This document shows positions 32,537 through 39,080 of a stretch of DNA of 41,762 nucleotides, one piece after another. The position numbers and the translations under genes were made by a program. The notes beneath the pieces were generated by a model. It saw only the letters and a program-made list of their open reading frames with translations, ran no database searches and was not told where the DNA came from. Source of the DNA: Oligoflexia bacterium (GTDB lineage: Bacteria; Bdellovibrionota_C; UBA2361; JBGSMV01); NCBI GenBank assembly GCA_019694515.1, contig JAIBBU010000007.1, forward strand, positions 70,573 to 112,334, in the 5' to 3' direction. Each line of letters begins with the position of its first letter. Position 1 is the first letter of the stretch.

Positions 32537-32866
32537 CTAGTCGTGCAGCGTAAAGGGCACCGACTTGCCGCCGCTCCTGTTCAGCTGATCCCATTCGCGG
32601 TCACCTGCTCCAAGTTTGGGTTTGCAGTAAGGCACGTTGGCGTTTTCCGGTTTACTACAGTCGGTGTAAACGCCGGTCTCCTTCGAGAAAACCCAGCTTA
32701 GCCCTAGGTAATTGAGAATACCCAGGCGCCCTCCAAACATCACCAGCACCAAAAATCCGCCTAGCATCGCTGTTGCCGCATAGCCGGTGTATTTCCACAC
32801 ACCCATCTCGGTGAGCCGGTCCATTAGTGCTTCAAATTCCGATTTCGGTGGACGAGGAGGTGCCAT
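32537..32866 (-). CDS. Small membrane protein, unknown
   Basis: 109 residues from the ATG at 32866 after GGGAAC. A cytosolic N-terminus (Pro-rich, then FEALMDRLTEMGVWKY) precedes one or two membrane helices (about 31-60). The C-terminal part has two cysteines (YTDCSKPENANVPYCKP) that may form a periplasmic disulfide. Family not recognised. Convergent with the FlgO-like gene, 19 bp apart. Confidence 0.6.
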   Translation of the reverse strand: MAPPRPPKSEFEALMDRLTEMGVWKYTGYAATAMLGGFLVLVMFGGRLGILNYLGLSWVFSKETGVYTDCSKPENANVPYCKPKLGAGDREWDQLNRSGGKSVPFTLHD

Positions 32867-33100
32867 TTTGTTCCCGATTAAGACCCGCAAATCCCGCTAC
32901 TTAGTATTTCGGCAAGCCGCAAATAAAAATTTAGGCGTCGGCCAGAGTTAACTAGCCACAAATGCCCTTTATAAGGCTTTTAGCCCCATCAGGGCAGCTC
33001 TTTTTATTGATTCTGCACTAAATCAGCTCTGGTAAAATGGTGGATTGCTCTGGTAATGTTTAACCGGTTTAAAGCACGGACTCTTCGGGCCGTGAACATT

Positions 33101-33778
33101 ATGAGTAGTTCAGCGCAATCCAGCGTCAATTTGTGGGTTAGTACCTATCCTTTCTTTGAAAGTACGTTGCTATTTTCATTTGAGGAGAAGCTTCAAGCCG
33201 TGGGGCCTGTGCCGGTCCAAATTCTTTTCTTCGATCCGGACGGCAGCCTCTTTAATGAAGTTCAGATTGAATTAGATCCCACCCGTACGGGGTTACTCGA
33301 GCTTGAGCCTTTCATGGGCGGCTGCAAACTTGAAGCAGGTCTAAAGCATGCGCATGTTGAAGTTCGCAGTCTCCCCGGCGTGCGCACAACGAGCCGCATC
33401 CATGCTTCCACCGGTGCCTGTATAATGGGTGCGCCGTGTGAGCTTACCTCCCGGCATAGTGCGTTTTTTCCGGTTCTGATGAGCGCCGAGCGTTCGCCTT
33501 TGATGGTTCTGGTGAACCGCTCCAATATTGAAGCGGCAATTCGCTTGCGGCTCTACTGCGCTAAGCGCATGCCAGAGATGCAAACATCTGTGCCCGCGCA
33601 TGGAGCTCGGCTAGTCAGTGTCGCTACTGATTTCCCTGAATTCGTGCCGGAAGAGGGTGCGCGTGGTGTGCCGGCGTATCTTCGTATCAGCTGCTTGAAC
33701 GGCGCAGAGTGCGGCGTACAGCTCCTGGATCTGGCTAAGCAGGACAAGGGACAGGAAGTATTCACCTCAGTAAGTTAA
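33101..33778 (+). CDS. Unknown beta-rich protein A of a three-gene operon
   Basis: 225 residues from the ATG at 33101 (an in-frame ATG at 33056 is possible). No signal peptide. The layout suggests two beta-sandwich units: SVNLWVSTYPFFESTLLFSF with PVPVQILFFDPDGSLFNEVQ, and later PLMVLVNRSNIEAAIRLRLY followed by VPAHGARLVSV. The second unit has a counterpart in the next gene, suggesting ancient duplication. Family unrecognised; ends 1 bp before the next start. Confidence 0.65.
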   Translation: MSSSAQSSVNLWVSTYPFFESTLLFSFEEKLQAVGPVPVQILFFDPDGSLFNEVQIELDPTRTGLLELEPFMGGCKLEAGLKHAHVEVRSLPGVRTTSRIHASTGACIMGAPCELTSRHSAFFPVLMSAERSPLMVLVNRSNIEAAIRLRLYCAKRMPEMQTSVPAHGARLVSVATDFPEFVPEEGARGVPAYLRISCLNGAECGVQLLDLAKQDKGQEVFTSVS

Positions 33779-33779
33779 A

Positions 33780-34493
33780 ATGAGCACAAGTGTAAAATGG
33801 CTGGGATTCGGCATCGCAAGTGCGCTAACACGCACTGCTGCCCATTTCTATCCATCGTCCGGCAATGTCACAGCACCGTACCCGGTCTCTTGCCGATTGA
33901 CGATTTTTGCTGAAGGGCAGGCGCCGACCGGTTTAACAGTCGATGGTCTAAGGCTAAGTCAGCCTGAAGGTGTCTGGGTGGACGAGGCCTTCCCGGTTCT
34001 CAAGAGCTCCAGCGCGGCGCTATTCGGAATGGAAGTTTGCATCTCCTGTCAGCAGCAAAGAGTGGATCTTGAGAACTCAAGCTGTGTATTGGAGTTTGCG
34101 TCTTTAGTTAGCTCGGTGCGTTTCTGGCCAGTCTGTACCGAGGGCGGCCCGGAGATCGTGGGTCGTTCGCGGGTGGCACCGTTAATCAAAGATCCTTTCC
34201 ATCTCACCTCTGTCATTGTGATTAATCCTACCGATCAACCGCAGCAGCCCAAGCTTTTGCTTAACGGAAAGCCAGCCGGCAACTCCGAAGTGGGCGCCTT
34301 CGCGCTGAAGGAGTTCGAACTCGACAGCCTGGCAGCTTCCCAGCCTGACGGACAGCTAGCCCCGCAGGAGGTAGGATTTGGGCTATTCCGGGGGGGCAGC
34401 CTTGAATTCGCCGGCGATCGAACGCCCTGTGCGATCTATCTGGTCTATCGTGACGTACTTACCAAACGTCCGGTTTCGGTGGTGTCGATATGA
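33780..34493 (+). CDS. Unknown beta-rich protein B of a three-gene operon
   Basis: 237 residues. It shares size and layout with the upstream protein: an N-terminal beta region, then LTSVIVINPTDQPQQPKLLL followed by a turn and AFALKEFELDSL, which lines up with the NRSN...VPAHG segment of protein A. No export signal is clear. Its stop overlaps the start of protein C (ATGA), so the three are co-translated. Function unknown. Confidence 0.65.
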   Translation: MSTSVKWLGFGIASALTRTAAHFYPSSGNVTAPYPVSCRLTIFAEGQAPTGLTVDGLRLSQPEGVWVDEAFPVLKSSSAALFGMEVCISCQQQRVDLENSSCVLEFASLVSSVRFWPVCTEGGPEIVGRSRVAPLIKDPFHLTSVIVINPTDQPQQPKLLLNGKPAGNSEVGAFALKEFELDSLAASQPDGQLAPQEVGFGLFRGGSLEFAGDRTPCAIYLVYRDVLTKRPVSVVSI

Positions 34494-35284
34494 GAGCGTC
34501 GATTCTTCTCCCCTTTGGCTCGCTTAACCAAGAGAGCGGCGTTGTGGCGCTGGTGGCTAATTATCTCCGCTCGATTTTTCCCGGGGTCTCGCAGTTAGTT
34601 TGTAATGGAATCTTCTCCGTGTGCGATCGCGACGCTGAACTTAGCTGGCGGCGCGATATCCATGCCTGTCAGCGCTGCAGCCATGATCAGCAGCGTCTCG
34701 CTTCGTGGGCTAACCTCGATCTCATGCGGCTCTCCACGCTGATCAATGCCGATGAAATTTGGGAAACCAAGAAATGGGTAACCTGCTTGCCCAGTGCCGA
34801 ACTTCGAACCGCCGAGTTTCATGGCCTCAATCTTTTTGAGCTATGCAAGCCCAGCTTGGAAAACCGTTACGGCTCTAGCACTGCGGTCGATATGACCCAT
34901 CAGGCGCATGAACAGTTTCTCAGGCGCATCATGCTGGGAGCGCTGCGGATGTGCGTGATTGGAAGACGTTTTAACAATCGGATGTTGGCTGACTTAACAT
35001 TGGTTGCCGGCGAAACCGATTTTATTACAGCGTCCTTTGCCGCTCAGGCCCGTAAGCAGGGCCGTGGTGTGGCCCTGTTTAAATGGGATGTCGCAACCCG
35101 CGCCGTCCGCGTGCACCATCCGTATAACGGGCAGGTTTTCAACTGCGAATTCGTACTTGAGGACGTCACCTCGATGCGGAATGACGTCATGACCTGGCCA
35201 GTCGAGCTGGTTAATGTGGTGCGCGATCTGCTCCGATTCTTGGATGTCTCGGAGACTCAGCTGAAGCTGCCGTTAGCGCGGTAG
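34490..35284 (+). CDS. Unknown protein C of the three-gene operon, Cys-rich motif
   Basis: 264 residues. It starts MRASILLPFGSLNQESGVVA, then LVCNGIFSVCDRD and HACQRCSHDQQRLASWANLD (cysteines near 38, 44, 60 and 63). The Cys pattern and following helices recall N-terminal parts of some GT-B capsule glycosyltransferases, but no nucleotide-sugar site is seen. The C-terminal 130 residues alternate helix and strand. I cannot name the family. Confidence 0.65.
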   Translation: MRASILLPFGSLNQESGVVALVANYLRSIFPGVSQLVCNGIFSVCDRDAELSWRRDIHACQRCSHDQQRLASWANLDLMRLSTLINADEIWETKKWVTCLPSAELRTAEFHGLNLFELCKPSLENRYGSSTAVDMTHQAHEQFLRRIMLGALRMCVIGRRFNNRMLADLTLVAGETDFITASFAAQARKQGRGVALFKWDVATRAVRVHHPYNGQVFNCEFVLEDVTSMRNDVMTWPVELVNVVRDLLRFLDVSETQLKLPLAR

Positions 35285-35294
35285 TCAGCGCCAC

Positions 35295-35320
35295 CGTGAT
35301 CCGCAGTCGTGATCCGCAGT
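35295..35320. repeat. 13-bp tandem duplication after the three-gene operon
   Basis: CGTGATCCGCAGT occurs at 35295-35307 and again at 35308-35320, perfect, in the short gap between convergent genes. Probably slippage. Confidence 0.6.
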
Positions 35321-35332
35321 CGGCTTGCAAAG

Positions 35333-35887
35333 CTATCGGTTGAAAAAATTCCCCGCAAGTTTACCCACTAGACCTGCTACGTTCTGGGAGCTGCCGAATT
35401 GACCGAGAATATCCGAAAAATCGACGTCACCATCTCCGTCTTTGTCGAGGCGACTTAACGCTGCGGTAAAATCAATACTGCCTGTTTGTCCCCCGGAGAG
35501 ATGATTAAAGATGCCGTTCAGCGTGAAAGAACTGTTCGCCGGATCGGCGGTGCGTGCCGCTAACTTGGTGAGAATCATCGGGATTAAATTTGCAGCAACC
35601 GATTGAGCATTAGAGCTGCTGACTCCGCACTGAGCCGTTAGGTTATGAGTCAGTGCACCCACAATTTGGCTGACGATAGGATTGGTATTAGTTGCCGTCG
35701 TCTTGCCGCCCAGCAATGCCAGCAATCCCCCCACCTGTCCCTGTGCGAATGCTTTACTCAGACCTTCACTAATAGCTGCAGTGGTGGCGCTTACAGCCGC
35801 TTCGTTGTGCTGATTGGGCACAGACGGATTGTTAATAATGGTGTCGCTGGCGTGCTCGCGGACCAGATTCATTAGTTGCTCAATCAT
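35333..35887 (-). CDS. DUF937-like protein with EF-hand-like loop
   Basis: 184 residues. The helical N-terminal two thirds, including AAISEGLSKAFAQGQVGGLL with NPIVSQIVGALTHNL, resembles DUF937/YidB-type proteins. Near the C-terminus DKDGDGDVDFSDI (about 149-161) matches the 12-residue calcium-binding loop DxDxDGxxxxxD of an EF-hand or dockerin. The last 20 residues repeat the GLVGKLAGNFF pattern. No signal peptide. Function unknown. Confidence 0.75.
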   Translation of the reverse strand: MIEQLMNLVREHASDTIINNPSVPNQHNEAAVSATTAAISEGLSKAFAQGQVGGLLALLGGKTTATNTNPIVSQIVGALTHNLTAQCGVSSSNAQSVAANLIPMILTKLAARTADPANSSFTLNGIFNHLSGGQTGSIDFTAALSRLDKDGDGDVDFSDILGQFGSSQNVAGLVGKLAGNFFNR

Positions 35888-36053
35888 ATTTCCTCACAAA
35901 CGAAGAATAACTGGAACACGGCTGATAACATATCGTTAGCGATAAATCTACCATTACTATGCGGCGCCTGCCGATAAGTGGCGCAGTGGTGGGGGCGAAA
36001 AGAAGCTATGCCCCATAGGCCGAGCAGTTTCTATCTCATCCTCTTGAATTTCA

Positions 36054-36280
36054 GTCGTTCGTAGGTCGGTGGCAATACGCAAATGGTTCGCAAAACCGGG
36101 CTATAGAAACCCTCGTGCTTGAAGATTTTGTAGGATCAAGTGAGTCCGCTCTTCGATCGTCATGGCTGGAACCCGGACCACCTCGTAACCCAGGGCTCGG
36201 TAGTCTCGTTCGAGCCACACATCGAGAAATTCCGCAGTTTTGTCATCTTCCGTTCGAGCGTGGTCCAGCTGCAAGGGGAG
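36054..36280. repeat. 227-bp direct repeat, left copy
   Basis: Matches 38059-38285 over its full length with two mismatches and no gaps (constant offset 2005). It contains the 3' end of the P-loop ATPase gene and the adjoining first ~47 bp of the IS91-type transposase region. Outside these limits the two copies diverge abruptly. Confidence 0.92.
36101..36280 (-). pseudogene. Truncated duplicate of the P-loop ATPase gene (3' end only)
   Basis: The frame gives the last ~59 residues of the ATPase encoded at 38106-38711, differing by one residue (Phe for Leu before the last Leu). The Walker A half is missing; upstream of 36280 the frame runs into the IS91-type sequence. Not expected to be functional. 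Confidence 0.85.
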
Positions 36281-36525
36281 AAAGGTAAGAAATCTTATAC
36301 CCGCAGTTAGCATAGGCAGTTAGGTCAATCGCGGCATGGAAAGCAAAGAGGTTCTTTCCCCTGAGCAGCGAATTGAGAGTGGAAGAGTGGCAGTTGGACG
36401 GAAGTGGCCCCCGGGAACGAACGAGGAAAAGCTACGAACAGGCTATCAGACTTGCCCCGTATTGACCTTGCATCCCGATCTTGAAATTTTGAATAGACCA
36501 CGGAGTTAACTCAGAAGGGGCGAGC

Positions 36526-37087
36526 TTAGGCGGCGAGAGATCCGGGAGGCTTGGTGAAAGCTGGTGGTGCACGCCAAGGGATAAGCGCCAGGTTTTTGCA
36601 GAGGCGCGCGATTTCGGAGGTGGCAGTAATGAAGGCTTTGATTTTCATGGAACCGCTGCATTTGGGGCAAAGCAAAGGGGCAATTTCAAATATGCGCTTC
36701 ACACAGGCTGCCCAATTGCGGCTAGGTTTGGTTAGTGGTTCAGGTAACGCGGAGATAGGCACCGCCAGCCGTTTCGCACCACGCGCTCTGGCTGAGAAGG
36801 TGCCGAAGTAGCGTGTGGTCTGCTCCCATCTGTCAGGAAATATGTTGTGAGATTTCAGCTAAAAACTTAAGGGGTGTACAATCGCGCGACTCGTGGGTTT
36901 TGGGCTTGAGGTAACGGACTACCGGCTCCGTAGCTGATTCGATAAGCTGTAGTCGCTCTAAAGAGACGGGGCATTTTTTGAGGTAGCGCGCCACGAAGAG
37001 TCTGGCATCTGTGTCTGCGGCTGAAATCGGCGCGCCAACGAATACATGGGCGCTTCTGAGAGGTCGATCCAGAAACAGACTGGTCAT
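36526..37087 (-). pseudogene. IS91-type transposase, C-terminal part, frameshifted
   Basis: Two frames join at about 36837, where one extra T in TTTCC breaks the reading. Before it: LFVARYLKKCPVSLERLQLI, then FLAEISQHI. After it: PDRWEQTTRYFGTFSARARG, then KRIFEIAPLLCPKCSGSMKI and KAFITATSEIARLCKNLAL. This is the conserved C-terminal half of IS91/ISCR-like transposases (ARY..RA..S.ER, VRYYG.YS...RG, W...I..+YE.DPL.CP.C.G.M+...FI). The upstream catalytic HUH core is missing. Confidence 0.85.
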
Positions 37088-37183
37088 GCGAGTTTAATTG
37101 TTCTTCGACGGTATATAAGGGAAGCTGAGATGTTTAGGGATAATGCTTTGAAAACTATTGATTTATAGCTCCCAAATTAATAG

Positions 37184-37212
37184 TTGCAAATTATATCGTT
37201 ATACAGTATAAT
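37184..37212 (+). promoter_or_regulatory. Promoter and operator of higBA
   Basis: TTGCAA (37184-37189) and a perfect TATAAT (37207-37212) are separated by 17 bases. TTATAC-A-GTATAA (37199-37211) is a palindrome overlapping the -10 box, a likely site for HigA autorepression. Confidence 0.78.
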
Positions 37213-37222
37213 CGTATAAGCC

Positions 37223-37519
37223 ATGTCGATCAAATCCTTCAAAGATAAAGAGACAGAGGAAATCGCCAATGGCAAGAAAAGTAAACGGTCCTTAAAACGA
37301 CTTCCGAGTAACCTGCATTATGTTGCGTATAAGAAATTAGTTTTCTTGGATAACATCGGGAGTCTCGAAAGTTTGCGTGCTTGGCCTTCGCTTCGTCTTG
37401 AGAGATTAAAAGGCGACCGTAAGGGTCGGTGGAGTATTAGAATCAACGACCAATACCGTATATGTTTTGATTACGCGGACGGCCATGTGAGTGGTGTAGA
37501 GATCGTCGATTATCATTAG
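37223..37519 (+). CDS. higB: HigB-type toxin (RelE superfamily mRNA interferase)
   Basis: 98 residues. The RelE/HigB fold is visible: KRSLKRLPSNLHYVAYKKLVFL helical part, then LERLKGDRKGRWSIRINDQYRICF and the closing VEIVDYH. The G+WSIRIN..YRICF strand pair and terminal DYH are typical of HigB. It would cleave ribosome-bound mRNA in the cytosol. The 8-bp gap to the HigA gene and toxin-first order fit higBA operons. No disruption is seen, so it looks functional. Confidence 0.92.
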   Translation: MSIKSFKDKETEEIANGKKSKRSLKRLPSNLHYVAYKKLVFLDNIGSLESLRAWPSLRLERLKGDRKGRWSIRINDQYRICFDYADGHVSGVEIVDYH

Positions 37520-37527
37520 GAGCCTTA

Positions 37528-37794
37528 ATGTTACAGAACACAATTCATCCCGGTGAGTTTCTTACCGATATTTTAGATGAGCGTGGCGTTTCGCAGACAC
37601 AGCTTGCGCGGCATATTGGCGTAGAGCCCGGAGTAATTAGTCTTATCTGTAAAGGCAAGCGTGGTATATCCGCCTCTATGGCAAAAAAACTTGCACGGGC
37701 ACTAGGAACAGACGCGACACTTTGGGTTAATTTGCAGAGTTCCTTTGATCTAACTCAAGCCGAAGATCCGAACTTTGGAAAACTAAGAGCATAA
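37528..37794 (+). CDS. higA: HigA antitoxin, XRE-type DNA-binding protein
   Basis: 88 residues after AGGAG at good spacing. It begins with the HigA hallmark HPGEFLTDILDERGVSQTQL, then a helix-turn-helix LARHIGVEPGVISLICKGKR and ARALGTDATLWVNLQSSFDL. It should neutralise HigB and repress the operon through the palindrome at 37199-37211. The last residues are short compared with some HigA proteins but within range. Confidence 0.93.
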   Translation: MLQNTIHPGEFLTDILDERGVSQTQLARHIGVEPGVISLICKGKRGISASMAKKLARALGTDATLWVNLQSSFDLTQAEDPNFGKLRA

Positions 37795-37920
37795 TGCCCC
37801 TGCCATTCGAGGGAGATTAAAATCATTGCCACCATCAGAGAGTTGTCTGGTAAAGTTTCGCATCAATTCAAACAGCCGCGAATTAGCCTTTATGAGTATT
37901 CTCCGAAGTCGAGATTTATT

Positions 37921-38105
37921 ACGTTTTGCAGGAGAAGGCGATTAGCTCCGAGTGATGGCAGACTTCACAGACTGCCCGGGCACAGCCGTGGAGCAAGATA
38001 CCGTAGCTTAGGTACTTATCTAAAGCGTCGAGCACCTCATCGCGAAGCACACCGTACTGTCGTTCGTAGGTCGGTGGCAATACGCAAATGGTTCGCAAAA
38101 CCGGG
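37921..38105 (-). pseudogene. IS91-type transposase, N-terminal zinc-binding part
   Basis: Reading leftwards, the frame gives YERQYGVLRDEVLDALDKYL, then GILLHGCARAVCEVCHHSEL and IAFSCKT before a stop TAA (37921-37923). This matches the transposase zinc-binding domain of IS91-like enzymes (Y..RYG..R..V......YL.CG.L..GFAR..C..C.....+AFSCK.R..CPSC). The following CPSC and HUH core are gone, replaced by the higBA cassette. The first ~47 bp lie within the 227-bp repeat. Confidence 0.82.
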
Positions 38106-38285
38106 CTATAGAAGCCCTCGTGCTTGAAGATTTTGTAGGATCAAGTGAGTCCGCTCTTCGATCGTCATGGCTGGAACCCGCACCACCTCGTAACCCAGGG
38201 CTCGGTAGTCTCGTTCGAGCCACACATCGAGAAATTCCGCAGTTTTGTCATCTTCCGTTCGAGCGTGGTCCAGCTGCAAGGGGAG
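38059..38285. repeat. 227-bp direct repeat, right copy
   Basis: Partner of 36054-36280, with two mismatches. This copy joins the intact ATPase gene to the IS91-type transposase start and is therefore probably the original arrangement. Confidence 0.92.
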
Positions 38286-38711
38286 CCGATCGAATAGGAA
38301 GACGGTGTTGTAATGAAAATGAAAACAGTAGGGAAGAGCCTCGTTTGGATCCAGGCCCGCAACTCGATAATAAGTCACACTATCGGGCATGGCCCGATCG
38401 AACAAAGCAAATTTATCTTGAGGTGTCTCGCGCTCTAATGAGAGTTTCGCCTTTATGAGCCCCAGCTGAAATTGCCCTTCATCGGCGCGTATTTCCTGCA
38501 GATTACGCCCTTTGGAAAGTTCTTGCTCAATAAAAACGCGCGCGATCTCTGAGTTGTAAGCCAGTCCCAACTGTCGAAGCCGTTCCAAGACAGTAGTCTT
38601 ACCCGAGGATGGCGCACCCGTAACTACAACCCACGGTGTGTTGAACTCGAACCTGGTACCAAGAAGGTCGGGGCGCAGAGCAGCTGTTCTCCTGTCAGTG
38701 TGGGAGATCAT
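38106..38711 (-). CDS. P-loop ATPase, AAA_28 type
   Basis: 201 residues. Walker A GAPSSGKTT at about 32-40 follows a strand WVVVTG; a Walker B-like FALFDRAMPDSVTYY lies near 100-114. The C-terminal half has VFLFDRLPLQLDHARTEDDK, typical of AAA_28/NadR-like kinases of predicted nucleotide or small-molecule phosphotransfer function. Its 3' end is duplicated at 36101-36280, and it ends at the start of the IS91-type transposase, so it may be a passenger of the element or its target. Confidence 0.8.
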   Translation of the reverse strand: MISHTDRRTAALRPDLLGTRFEFNTPWVVVTGAPSSGKTTVLERLRQLGLAYNSEIARVFIEQELSKGRNLQEIRADEGQFQLGLIKAKLSLERETPQDKFALFDRAMPDSVTYYRVAGLDPNEALPYCFHFHYNTVFLFDRLPLQLDHARTEDDKTAEFLDVWLERDYRALGYEVVRVPAMTIEERTHLILQNLQARGLL

Positions 38712-38858
38712 ATATCAGCCTGCCTCGGGGCGGCCTGCATGCGTGGGTACATATCAATTTTTCGAAGGAGACTGCCACCCTAAAAGTTCTATAGATCCAC
38801 CGTAAATCTATATAGTTGGCATGACTCGCGCAACGGATTATAGCTCCCAAGAGTTGGT

Positions 38859-39080
38859 ATGTACCATCTCCCTCCCGCATCGGAGCAGGTGCCGATACCT
38901 GATGGACCGGTCGCTATTGTGATGCGCGAGGCGCGGCTGGAATTGCTTTCTAAGCTTTACCTTAACGGAAAATTTGTGGGCCTTGCGGCTAACTTAGACT
39001 TACTCTCCTCTCTGGGTTATATTCCGCGCTTGGCATTCTGTTGCTGTGGTACCCATGCCGAACCCAGACCCCGGAAATGA
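38859..39080 (+). CDS. Short doubtful frame overlapping the RNB gene start
   Basis: 73 codons from an ATG with no clear ribosome-binding site, overlapping the ribonuclease gene by 26 bp in another frame. The central part (VMREARLELLSKLYLNGKF) is protein-like, so it could be a small gene or the frameshifted original N-terminus of the ribonuclease. No family recognised. Confidence 0.3.
   Translation: MYHLPPASEQVPIPDGPVAIVMREARLELLSKLYLNGKFVGLAANLDLLSSLGYIPRLAFCCCGTHAEPRPRK

Larger units (their letters stand above)
36281..38058 (-). mobile_element. Relic IS91-type (rolling-circle) element carrying higBA in place of its transposase core
   Basis: Between the two 227-bp repeats lie, in leftward order, the N-terminal part of an IS91-type transposase, a higBA cassette in opposite orientation, the transposase C-terminal part, and ~245 bp of non-coding DNA (36281-36525) expected to be the 3' (origin) end. 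On the minus strand the element's 3' end runs into CTTG (36275-36272), one of the tetranucleotides IS91 elements use as target (GAAC/CAAG and complements). No inverted repeats seen, as expected of the family. Confidence 0.75.

Noticed and set aside
32958..33005. GCCCT...AGGGC hairpin followed by TTTTT as a terminator
   Set aside because: Stem of five pairs with a long loop, T-tract offset by several bases, and no rightward gene ends there; not strong enough to list.
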